This document shows, piece by piece, positions 55,846 to 63,860 of a stretch of 64,000 nucleotides of DNA (its first letter is position 1; each line of letters begins with the position of its first letter). The position numbers and the translations under genes were made by a program. Origin of the DNA: UBA9676 sp036005525 (lineage in GTDB: Bacteria > Actinomycetota > Actinomycetes > Streptosporangiales > Streptosporangiaceae); contig DASYQM010000249.1 of assembly GCA_036005525.1 (NCBI GenBank), forward strand, positions 33,770 through 97,769, read 5' to 3'. The notes beneath the pieces were generated by a model. The model worked only from the letters and a program-made list of their open reading frames with translations. It was not told the origin of the DNA and did not search any database.

Positions 55846-55861
55846 TTACTTTGGTGCCGGA

Positions 55862-56821
55862 CTAACGTGAGGGCCGCGCCAGCGACAGCAATGAGATGCC
55901 AAGGTGGAATGCCGCTTCGGCCGCTGCGTTGCCATCGATGCGCCAGTTCTGATGGCGGATCCCTCCCTGTTGGGCAATGTTGAACCACACAAGCCCGAGC
56001 GTCTTGTACTGGCGCATCCCGCTGAACAAGTTGTTGATCTTGGCGAACCGGCCAGCGCTGGGCGCTACGCCGGTCTCGGACAGCAGAATGGGCTTATCGG
56101 TGAAGGCCCGCACCTGATCGATAGTGGTACCAAAGACTTTGGCAAAGGTATCGGATGGCCGGAAATAGTAGCCATCGATGCCGACCCACGTGACGTACCT
56201 TGCTCCTGGCCACCAGGATGCGACCGGGCCGGTGCCGGGGCGGTCCTGGTTGATTGTCCATAGCCAGGTGACGTTTCCTGCGCCCTGATGGCGGAACAGT
56301 GTCACGATGTGCCGCCAGGCCGCCACGAATGTCGATGGCAAGACGTGCCCGTAACCCCACGAATACCAGGGGGCGTTCATCTCATGCCCGAAGCCGATGA
56401 CCACCGCGTGACGAAAGTCCCGGACACTGTCGGCATAGGTGCGCAGATAGATGTCGTATTTGCCGGCGGCGATCGCTGAGACGAGCGCGTCGGTAGGGTC
56501 GATCTGCACGTACGGGATGGCGCCGTGAGCGCGAACACGCTTCGCGAACGATGCCGCGAAGGGCGCCGCCCAGCCGCTGTAATAGCCGACCATATTCGGA
56601 TGCTTTCCAGCCGCCTTGGCGAATTCCGCGACGGGCCGGTAGCCAGGCGGCACCCCTTTCGCGTACACGCCCAGATAAGAGTGTGCGCTCGGCGGCAGCG
56701 ATGCGTGCGCAGGCGGGTGGGAAGGCAGGTAAGTGAAGCGAGCCCCACCGAAGGCGATGGAGGCAGCGGCAATGGACAAGGCCACCAGCAGCACTAGGCG
56801 TGATAGCAGGCGTGATTTCAT
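55862..56821 (-). CDS. Signal-anchored GH26-like glycoside hydrolase (copy 1)
   Basis: A 319-residue exported protein. A positively charged N-terminus is followed by a hydrophobic helix (LVLLVALSIAAASIAFGG, about residues 10-28), a signal peptide or anchor. The body is a TIM-barrel-like hydrolase with GFGHEMNAPWYSWGYG, which carries the GH26 acid/base Glu, and ILLSETGVAP, which carries the probable nucleophile Glu. NVTWLWTIN and YVTWVGIDGYY are further landmarks. GH26 includes beta-mannanases and related endo-hydrolases. The ATG overlaps the upstream glycosyltransferase stop by 4 bp. It is a clear paralog of the gene at 60360-61427. Confidence 0.8.
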   Translation of the reverse strand: MKSRLLSRLVLLVALSIAAASIAFGGARFTYLPSHPPAHASLPPSAHSYLGVYAKGVPPGYRPVAEFAKAAGKHPNMVGYYSGWAAPFAASFAKRVRAHGAIPYVQIDPTDALVSAIAAGKYDIYLRTYADSVRDFRHAVVIGFGHEMNAPWYSWGYGHVLPSTFVAAWRHIVTLFRHQGAGNVTWLWTINQDRPGTGPVASWWPGARYVTWVGIDGYYFRPSDTFAKVFGTTIDQVRAFTDKPILLSETGVAPSAGRFAKINNLFSGMRQYKTLGLVWFNIAQQGGIRHQNWRIDGNAAAEAAFHLGISLLSLARPSR

Positions 56822-58386
56822 GCAGTCCTGCCCCCTGGAAAGATGACGCGGCTCACAACGGCAAGGTTAAGCATGCCGAAGAACACCAGGACCGCGAACT
56901 GTGCAGAACCGAAGGTCACAGTCCGCCATATGGCCAGGACCGCCCAGATCAGGGCCGTGCCGCCGCTCCACCCAGCGACCCAGATACGGAACCGCGGCAG
57001 CGCACTGCCCGGCGTCCGGGTCGGATGCCAGCTCATCGTCCTGCCCCAGGCGCTGTCCCAGATGGCAAAGACGTGCGCCCAGCCCCGGGCGATCCCCAGG
57101 GGCCAGACCGACGGCCCGTACCTCGAGCGATGCCAGAGAGGGTAGAGGATGAACCCGGAGATCATGGCCGGGCCGAGGATGACGAAATTCCGCAGCCGGA
57201 CCTGGCCGGGGAGAAACGCCAGCATCACGAGGGGAATGAGGGGCCCGAAGAACGCAAGCAGGCCGGTGTAGGCGTAGTAAAAGAACCCAGAAATGTAGGT
57301 CAGGCGGGCCGGTATGGTCATCGGTGTAGTCCACAGCCGGCCTGAGAAGACGATGCCGGCGTTCCCCGTGCACCACCGGTACTGCTGCCGTACGAAAGCG
57401 TCGAGGCTATTAGGGCAGATGCCGGTTGAGAGGACGATCGGCAGGTAGACCATGGCCCAGCCGGCCCGGCGCACGTCGAGTCCGGTATGGACGTCCTCGG
57501 CGTAGGGTATGAGCGTGGGCCCGCCCTGCGGCTCCAGCGCAGCCCGGCGGTAGACCGCAGAGGTCCCGACGCAGATGGCCGCGCCGAACCTGTCGCGGGC
57601 TACCTGGATGGACCGATAGAAGACCTCCTGGATCGCGCCGGCCGCGTTCTCGATCCACGTCTGCGCGGGGCTTTCCCGGAAGAACTGCGGTGTCTGGACG
57701 ATCGCAATCGCCGGGTCGTCCATATAGGGAAGGGTCTCAGCGAGGAAGTCGCGGCGCGGCGCGAAGTCCGCGTCGAAGATCACCAGGTACTCGCCGCTGG
57801 TGCGTGTGAAGGCGTACCGCAGGTTGCCGCTTTTCTTGTAGGCGCGCAGATCGGGTCGGCGCATGTAGCAAAAGCCGAGGGACGCTGAAACCGAACGAGC
57901 CTCGCCGCACGGCCCGTCGTCGAGGACGTAGGCCTGTATTGGCCCTGGGTAGCTCGCGATGAGCTCCAAGACGGCGCTCCAGGTGTTGCGAAGCATCTCG
58001 ATCGGCTCACCGCAGATCGGCAGGTAGATATCGACGCTCGGGTACGTGGCCGGGTACCAGGCCCCAATGCGCGCCCGGTGGGCTGCCAGGTCGAAACCTC
58101 GGCCGGTGAAGTTCACCGGCAGGCTGATCACCTGGTAGATGATGTACGTGGCGGTAAAAGCCATGAACGGCCACAGCACGGGATTGTGCGCCTCGAACCG
58201 GATCTGGCTATAGATGAGGCAAGTCGCGCTGACGACAAGTCCGGTGGTCAGGTAGAGCAGATTGCGGTCGATGTAGGCGTATTTCTCGTTGTCATCGGGG
58301 GGCAGGGGGGCGACGAGATGGGACGTGGTTGTGGTGGGCCGGGGGCTGGCCGGTGGTGGTTGGCCGGTGGGCCGGGTGGTGGTCAT
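56818..58386 (-). CDS. BcsA-like processive family 2 glycosyltransferase
   Basis: About 522 residues. Two N-terminal membrane helices follow a Pro/Thr-rich leader of about 35 residues. The GT domain has YLPICGEP, VLDDG (first Asp), FDADFAPR (DxD type), EDVHTG (in place of the TED motif) and QQYRWCTGN (QxxRW), the signature of processive cellulose, hyaluronan and chitin synthase-like enzymes. Four to five C-terminal helices would form the translocation channel. No PilZ domain is visible. It overlaps its neighbours by 4 bp on both sides. The polymer is unknown; the GH26 partner hints at a beta-linked mannan or glucan. Confidence 0.86.
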   Translation of the reverse strand: MTTTRPTGQPPPASPRPTTTTSHLVAPLPPDDNEKYAYIDRNLLYLTTGLVVSATCLIYSQIRFEAHNPVLWPFMAFTATYIIYQVISLPVNFTGRGFDLAAHRARIGAWYPATYPSVDIYLPICGEPIEMLRNTWSAVLELIASYPGPIQAYVLDDGPCGEARSVSASLGFCYMRRPDLRAYKKSGNLRYAFTRTSGEYLVIFDADFAPRRDFLAETLPYMDDPAIAIVQTPQFFRESPAQTWIENAAGAIQEVFYRSIQVARDRFGAAICVGTSAVYRRAALEPQGGPTLIPYAEDVHTGLDVRRAGWAMVYLPIVLSTGICPNSLDAFVRQQYRWCTGNAGIVFSGRLWTTPMTIPARLTYISGFFYYAYTGLLAFFGPLIPLVMLAFLPGQVRLRNFVILGPAMISGFILYPLWHRSRYGPSVWPLGIARGWAHVFAIWDSAWGRTMSWHPTRTPGSALPRFRIWVAGWSGGTALIWAVLAIWRTVTFGSAQFAVLVFFGMLNLAVVSRVIFPGGRTA

Positions 58387-60059
58387 GGGCTGGGCTCGGG
58401 TTGGTAGATGACGTAGGTGCCCTGGCCGATGGGGGGGATTTCGGTGCCGTAGGGGATGACCTGGACGGGTTGGTAGTGGTTGCGGCGCAAGCTGGCGCGG
58501 ATCTGGTGGTCGAGGGGGGTGGTGTCGGCGAAGTTGAGGGCGACCAGGGTGAAGTAGTGTTCGCGGATGTAGCGGTCGAAGGTGGCGGGGTTGCCGTCGC
58601 CGACGATGCCCTGGCTGGTGGGGTTGCCGGTGCTGGCGCCCGAGGGCAGCACGATGTTGCGGGTGGACGACCAGCGGCGCCACTGGGTGGCGCCCAGGTA
58701 GTAGGCGGCGATGGAGGGGTCTTCGACCAGCATCGGGCCGGTGGTGTGGGCGGCGATCGGGCGGAAGATGGCGATGAAGCTGGTGGCGTTGGGCCAGTCG
58801 GTGGAAAACTGCCAGGACTGGCTGGCGCCCAGCACGGCGGGGAAGGTGAGCGCGGCCACGCACGCGCCGGCGGTCACGGTGCCGGCCCGGCCGGCCGGGG
58901 CGGCGGCGATGAACCGGTCGATGGCGTAGCCGGCGGCGATGGCGGCGAACCAGGCGCCCAGCCCGACGTGCTTGTTCAGCGAGGCCGCGGTGTGCAGCCG
59001 CGCCTGCTCAACCGGCCCGGCCACCACGGCCAGGGCCAGCACCGCCAGCAGCACGGTGCGCGCCCGGCCGTCCCGGCGGGCCCAGCTGATGATCACCGCG
59101 GACACGGCCAGGGCGAAGATCAGCCCGGCCCAGGACCAGGAGTCGGCCAGCACCGCCAGCGCCGATGCCGAGCCGGGCACCCGGGCCAGGGTGGTCCGCC
59201 CGATCCCGGCCAGATAGCTCCCGCCGCCCACCAGCACCCCGGCTGTCAGCAGCGCGGCGGTCACGATCAGCACCGTCGCGGCCCGCCGGGCCGCCGCCCG
59301 CCCGCCCGATTCCGGCCAGGCCACCAGCACCGCCAGCGCCAGCACGAACAAATCGAACAGCGCCGAAGAGTAGGCCGCCGCGTTGGCCACCGCCAGCGCC
59401 ACCCCGGCCGCGATCATCCACCCGGCCGCCTCCCCCCGGCCCCCGGCGCGGACCACGCACCAGGCCGCCACCGCCACCAGCAGCAGCGCCAGCGCGTCGT
59501 AGGTGGCGAACGCCCCCAGGTGCAGCGTCGGCCCGGCCACCGCGAACAGCGCGGCGGCGAAAAACGCCGCCCGCCGCCCGAACAGCCGCCCCGCCGTCGC
59601 CCACACCAGCGCGGTCGCCCCCAGCATGAACACCAGCGACAGCACCCGCGCCCCCGCCAGCCCCGCCACGCCATCGGCCAGCGCCCCCACCGGCGGGTAG
59701 ATCACCGGCGCGCCGGAAAAGTAATACGGAAACGGCGGCACCGACGCCCCATGCAGCCAGTGCGCCCACTGCAGATGCCCCGCCCACAAATACAGCGCCT
59801 CATCCTGGAACGCGGTATCCGCCCCCACCAGCCGCACCGACAGCACCGCCTGCACCACCAGCACCACCAGCAGCGGCCACGCAGCCACCACCCGCCGCCC
59901 CCAGCCGCGCAGCCCACCCGCCGGCCCCCGCCCGCCCGGGCCCGCCGGCGCCGCCACCGGCACGCCAGCGCCCGCCGAACCCCTCACCGGCACGGCAGCG
60001 GAAACACCCCCGCCCCCCGCACCCGAACCGTGCTGAGCCGACGTCTTCGGCTGCGGCAT
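58383..60059 (-). CDS. PMT-fold (GT39/ArnT-like) membrane glycosyltransferase
   Basis: About 558 residues with around eleven membrane helices. After a Pro/Gly/Ala-rich N-terminus comes LVGADTAFQDEALYLWAGHLQW, whose DE pair fits the catalytic acidic residues in the first external loop of GT-C enzymes. LGATALVWATAGRLFG and AVAGPTLHLGAFATYDALALLL follow. A C-terminal soluble part (VEDPSIAAYYLGATQWRRW) resembles the periplasmic domain of GT39-like proteins. It would transfer a sugar from a polyprenyl phosphate donor at the outer membrane face. The start is uncertain (ATG 60059 preferred). The stop overlaps the BcsA-like gene by 4 bp. Confidence 0.75.
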   Translation of the reverse strand: MPQPKTSAQHGSGAGGGGVSAAVPVRGSAGAGVPVAAPAGPGGRGPAGGLRGWGRRVVAAWPLLVVLVVQAVLSVRLVGADTAFQDEALYLWAGHLQWAHWLHGASVPPFPYYFSGAPVIYPPVGALADGVAGLAGARVLSLVFMLGATALVWATAGRLFGRRAAFFAAALFAVAGPTLHLGAFATYDALALLLVAVAAWCVVRAGGRGEAAGWMIAAGVALAVANAAAYSSALFDLFVLALAVLVAWPESGGRAAARRAATVLIVTAALLTAGVLVGGGSYLAGIGRTTLARVPGSASALAVLADSWSWAGLIFALAVSAVIISWARRDGRARTVLLAVLALAVVAGPVEQARLHTAASLNKHVGLGAWFAAIAAGYAIDRFIAAAPAGRAGTVTAGACVAALTFPAVLGASQSWQFSTDWPNATSFIAIFRPIAAHTTGPMLVEDPSIAAYYLGATQWRRWSSTRNIVLPSGASTGNPTSQGIVGDGNPATFDRYIREHYFTLVALNFADTTPLDHQIRASLRRNHYQPVQVIPYGTEIPPIGQGTYVIYQPEPSP

Positions 60060-60359
60060 CCCCAAACCCCCAAGCTGGTCGCTTACGCCGTCATCCGCCG
60101 GCCCGCGCCAACCCGCCGCCCGGGGCATACCAGGGACGGCTTGAACCACATCCCCGCAGCCCACGCGTCCTAGCGGATCACGCGCCGTGAGCGATACCCT
60201 CCCATGCGAATACCGCATATCAAAGCTACAGGTCACCCCCCCCACCACGAGGCCCAATCGCCCAAACACCCAGCCAGCGAGGCCGCCGCGCCATAGCAAG
60301 CTGTTCATCGACGGGGAGCGTCCCGGCTGCGGAGAGCAGTCTGGGCCGCCGGCAAGCGG

Positions 60360-61427
60360 TCAAGGCTGTGGAGCCTGGGCTAGTGTCAGGTTGTCGCGCA
60401 CACCCTGCCGGAAGGCGGCTTCAGCCTTCGGGTTGTGTTCGATGCGCCAGTCCTGGTGGTAGATCCCCTGGTGCTGGGCTATGTCGAACCACACCAGCCC
60501 GAGCGCCGCGTACTGCTTCATCCCGGTGAACAAGTCGTTGATCTTGGCGACCTGGCCCGCTTTGGGCCCCACGGCGGTCTCGGACAGCAGAACCGGCTTC
60601 TTCGTGAACGCCCGGACCTGAGCAATGGTCGGGCCGAAGACCCGGGCGAAGGTGTCGGATCTCCGGGAGTAGTAGCCGTCGATGCCGACCCAGGTGACGT
60701 ACCTTGCGCCGGGCCACCAGGAGCGCACCGGCCCGGTGCTGGAGATGTCGGCCTGGATTGTCCACAGCCAGGTGACGTTGCTGGCATGCTGGCGGCGGAA
60801 CAGCGTCACGATGTGCCGCCAGGCGGCCACGAACGTGGACGCCGGTACTTGCCCGTAGCCCCACGAGTACCAGGGGGCGTTCATCTCATGCCCGAAGCCG
60901 ATGATCACAGGGTGACCGAAGTCGCGGACACTATCGGCATATGAGCGCAAGTAGCCGTCGTAGGCGCCGGCCGCGATCCTCTGGATCGACGCGTAGGTGG
61001 GGTCGATCTGCACGATCGTGACCGCACCTTGGCTGCGGACACGCTCTGCGAACGATCGCTCGAAAGGCTGTGTCCAGCCGCTGAAGTACCCGACGATGTT
61101 CGGCCGCCTGCCCGCAGCCTTCGCGAAATCCGTCACCGGCCAGTAGGCATCTGGCGACCCCGGCTCATAGACACCAAGGTAGGAGGCCGGCCTTACCGGT
61201 AGGGATGTGCCTGCAACTGTATGGTCGGAAGTCGGCGAAGCGAGTCGGCTGGCCGCGAAGGCGATGGCTGCAGCGGCGATCGCCACGGCCACGAGCAACA
61301 CCAGGCGGGCTAGGCCGGGTCGTGCTCCTCCGCCAGATGTCCCAGGTGCCGGTCGCTCGTGTGATGCGCGCCCCGTGGTGCTCACCAGTGCGGTTCGGTC
61401 AGAGGAGCCGCCCTCCCATCGTCCCAC
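60360..61427 (-). CDS. Signal-anchored GH26-like glycoside hydrolase (copy 2)
   Basis: A 355-residue paralog of the hydrolase ending the same cluster. A Gly/Arg-rich cytoplasmic tail of about 40 residues precedes the hydrophobic helix LARLVLLVAVAIAAAAIAFA. The catalytic-site sequences are retained: GFGHEMNAPWYSWGYG and VLLSETAVGP. SWWPGARYVTWVGIDGYY is identical in both copies. The longer N-tail suggests a type II membrane anchor rather than a cleaved signal. The GTG start has AGGAAG close upstream. It lies about 300 bp upstream of the GT gene on the same strand, probably with its own promoter. Confidence 0.8.
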   Translation of the reverse strand: MGRWEGGSSDRTALVSTTGRASHERPAPGTSGGGARPGLARLVLLVAVAIAAAAIAFAASRLASPTSDHTVAGTSLPVRPASYLGVYEPGSPDAYWPVTDFAKAAGRRPNIVGYFSGWTQPFERSFAERVRSQGAVTIVQIDPTYASIQRIAAGAYDGYLRSYADSVRDFGHPVIIGFGHEMNAPWYSWGYGQVPASTFVAAWRHIVTLFRRQHASNVTWLWTIQADISSTGPVRSWWPGARYVTWVGIDGYYSRRSDTFARVFGPTIAQVRAFTKKPVLLSETAVGPKAGQVAKINDLFTGMKQYAALGLVWFDIAQHQGIYHQDWRIEHNPKAEAAFRQGVRDNLTLAQAPQP

Positions 61428-61850
61428 CGCTTCCTGGCAGGTCGGTTGACACCTGCCTGCGATCCCCGGGGGTTAGCCCGGCTGCCTCTGCCATCCAGGC
61501 CAGCTACTGACGGTTTCGTGTTCGCTGACACCCCCAGGTACGAACATTGCCCACCAAAGGTACTGAACCCCCCGGACCGGAGCAGCCTACTTGCGGGACT
61601 ACAGCGCAGGCACTTTCTCTGTCTCCTCAGTTGCCTGATCCTCTGCACCTCCCGGATACGGTCGGCTACTGTAGCCACTGCTCGGTGACATGGTCGGACT
61701 GACTGCGCAAACCAGGGCAAGTCGGGCGCCGCGCGCATGCGGTGAGTAGCTGTTTATTGACAACAAGTCTCACTGGTTGATTAGTAGCGCGTTGTGTGCT
61801 CACCTGTCTTGCGAGGATCGCGCAGTCGTTCACTTCCCGGGGGGCTGGCC
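61428..61850. other. Divergent intergenic region upstream of GH26 copy 2 and the anchored protein
   Basis: 423 bp without a credible gene, clearly less GC-rich than its surroundings, as expected for paired promoters. The right-hand side holds a TTGACA box (separate entry). I found no riboswitch-like structure by eye. Confidence 0.5.
61757..61785 (+). promoter_or_regulatory. Possible housekeeping-type promoter
   Basis: A perfect -35 TTGACA at 61757-61762 is followed after 17 bp by ATTAGT, a weak -10. It is oriented toward the anchored protein gene, about 65 bp upstream of its preferred GTG. The -35 is convincing in DNA this GC-rich; the -10 is not. Confidence 0.4.
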
Positions 61851-63353
61851 GTGGCAGATGACAGCCGTGTTCCGGCTCTGCCCCGCCGTGTGCCCGGTGA
61901 CAAGCGGAGACCGGGAACCGGGCCGGTAGCACGATTGGTGCTGTCAGAGGCTGATATACAGCGCATACGTAACGCGCTTGACGCCGTGGGAGAGCAGGCG
62001 TCACCGCAGAACGACGCGGCCCCGGTCGAGCGGCCATCTTCGCTGCCCCGGCGAGTGCCGAAGACGAGTGGGCATGGGCCGCCCGCGGCGGCACCCGCGC
62101 CGGCAGTGCAGCCGGTACCGTCGCCCTTCTTGTTGGCCTCTCTATCAGCCGAGGCTCTTACGCAGGAGCCTCAAGACATCCCGGCAGCTAGGGCCGGCGA
62201 GGTTACAGAAGAGATCAAAGCAAGGCCGGACGTTACCGCCCCGCTTGAGCCCGCCACAGCCGTGCCAGCTGACCCCACGTTGGTCCCTGCTCAGGATCCC
62301 CCGGCAGAACAGCAACCGGGTCAGCAAGATCGCCGGGACGAAGAGACGGCCAGCCCGGAGCAGGTACCGGCCCATCCGGAGAACGGACGTGCGAGCCAGA
62401 GGAAGGCGCGGGCCCGTCGGACCAAGGCGCGGACGCGCCCGCCAAAGTCATCGATGGCACTGGCAACCCAGGCGAAGCCATCACGGCTGCGGAGGCGGGG
62501 CCGCAGAAGCCGCGGCGTTACCGTTGGGGTCGTCGTGGTGACAGCCCTCCTCTCCGCTGGTTCGCTAGCCTTCGTGCTGACCCGGCATACCGGAGCAGTG
62601 GCCCCCGGCAATGGTTTCAGAACCAGGGTCAGCGTCGAGGTCCGTGCCGCAGCCTGGGTCGCCGACCAAGTCAGCCGGGCTGCCAAGGTCTCCTGCGACC
62701 AAGTGATGTGCCAGGCGCTCGAGGAGCGCGACGTTCCTGCCGCCTCCCTTCATGAGCTCGTGGCTGGGCAGGCTGATCGGCTCCGCTCAGGTGTGCTCGT
62801 TTCGACAGCAGCGGTCCGCACGCTAATGGGGACCGAGGCCGTCACCGCCGATGCGCCAGCGGTCATAGCAAGGTTCGGCTCCGGTAGCGTGCGAATTGAG
62901 GTCCGGGAGATCGTCCCGGGGGGACCTGCCGCGTACTTCTCCTCGCTGAGCAAAGACATCCGGGACCGTAGAGCGTCCGGGATCTCTTTGCTGGAGAATC
63001 CGCGGATCAAGGTGTCGGCACCGGCCCGCGGGCAACTCCGCGCCGGGCAGGTCGATTCCCGGCTTTTGGTAGTTATCGCCAGCCTGGCGGCGCGCCAGCA
63101 GGTGTCCATTTTGGCGTTCGGCGACCTTGGTCCGGGCGCTAGCCCTGGCATCCCATTCCGTTGCGCCTACCTGGCAGAGACCGACGGCACCGCGACCGCT
63201 CAGGTGCAGCGAATGTCTGCTCTCCTGCGGGGGCAAACTGGCCCCTATGCAGCTGCGCACATCCAACCGGGGCGGCTCGCCGGACGGAATGTTCTGCAGA
63301 TCGAGTTCTCGGCGCCGAGCCCGCAAGGCTTGCTGGGCGCAGCCGCCCCGTGA
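61851..63353 (+). CDS. Single-pass membrane protein of unknown function
   Basis: About 500 residues; I do not recognise a named family. Residues 1 to about 220 are cytoplasmic, Pro/Ala/Gln-rich and end in an Arg/Lys-rich patch (RRRGRRSRG). One membrane helix follows (VTVGVVVVTALLSAGSLAFV). The outer domain of about 260 residues has AAWVADQVSRAAKVSCDQVMCQAL with a Cys pair six apart that could form a disulfide, later SGSVRIEVREIVPGGPAAYF, and LAFGDLGPGASPGIPFRCA. The composition and place suggest a partner of the polysaccharide genes. GTG 61851 has a G-rich element upstream; GTG 61794 is an alternative. Confidence 0.65.
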   Translation: MADDSRVPALPRRVPGDKRRPGTGPVARLVLSEADIQRIRNALDAVGEQASPQNDAAPVERPSSLPRRVPKTSGHGPPAAAPAPAVQPVPSPFLLASLSAEALTQEPQDIPAARAGEVTEEIKARPDVTAPLEPATAVPADPTLVPAQDPPAEQQPGQQDRRDEETASPEQVPAHPENGRASQRKARARRTKARTRPPKSSMALATQAKPSRLRRRGRRSRGVTVGVVVVTALLSAGSLAFVLTRHTGAVAPGNGFRTRVSVEVRAAAWVADQVSRAAKVSCDQVMCQALEERDVPAASLHELVAGQADRLRSGVLVSTAAVRTLMGTEAVTADAPAVIARFGSGSVRIEVREIVPGGPAAYFSSLSKDIRDRRASGISLLENPRIKVSAPARGQLRAGQVDSRLLVVIASLAARQQVSILAFGDLGPGASPGIPFRCAYLAETDGTATAQVQRMSALLRGQTGPYAAAHIQPGRLAGRNVLQIEFSAPSPQGLLGAAAP

Positions 63354-63860
63354 TCCTGACCAGTTCGACTGTAGAGGTGTGCCGATGCAAAAGCTGAGCG
63401 CCAGCCCCACAGGCAGCTGGCGGTAGGGAACCACAAAACGCGCTGGAAGCTGATACCACGCCGGACGATGTGAACAGCACGACCTGGGACCGGCCCAGCC
63501 CGCAGGAACATCGGCAAGCCAAGCTTGAACGCCAGCATGTGCACCATCTGCGGTTGGCAGACCGTGGGGCCGTGGCCATACTGCCGCCGCATCTCCCGGA
63601 TCCGGCGCACCAACCTGGGGCTATAGCTGGGTTGTGATCACGATTCTGGTACGTCCGGCCGGCACGTGAAACTAGATGGCGCGGAGCATTCGTTGTTGGA
63701 TCGAGGACGGGCGGAATCATCACCTACTCCCTGACCCCATTTGGCCGCCTCACTGATCTCGGGGTGAAGGCGGAAGGCTTGCGTTATGAAGTGGACGCGC
63801 CGCACCCAGCGGTGCAGCTGTGACCACGAGCGCGATGCGCACCGCCATTACCGGCAGGGC
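63354..63860. other. Region without a recognisable gene
   Basis: 507 bp between the anchored protein and the IS21-type end. Coding bias is weak. A minus-strand open stretch around 63430-63613 (RRIREMRRQYGHGPTV...) and a plus-strand stretch ending with a stop near 63823 (...PFGRLTDLGVKAEG...) read like protein fragments, but neither has a plausible start with a ribosome-binding site and I cannot assign them. Degraded genes next to a mobile element are a reasonable guess. Confidence 0.5.

Noticed and set aside
58387..58863. Upstream extension of the BcsA-like glycosyltransferase
   Set aside because: It reads the PMT-fold gene in the wrong frame; the ATG at 58386 with a 4-bp overlap is the consistent start.
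63245..63613. Minus-strand open reading frame of about 122 codons
   Set aside because: Part of it is antisense to the end of the anchored protein gene and the rest has no recognisable motif or ribosome-binding site; kept only as a possible remnant.
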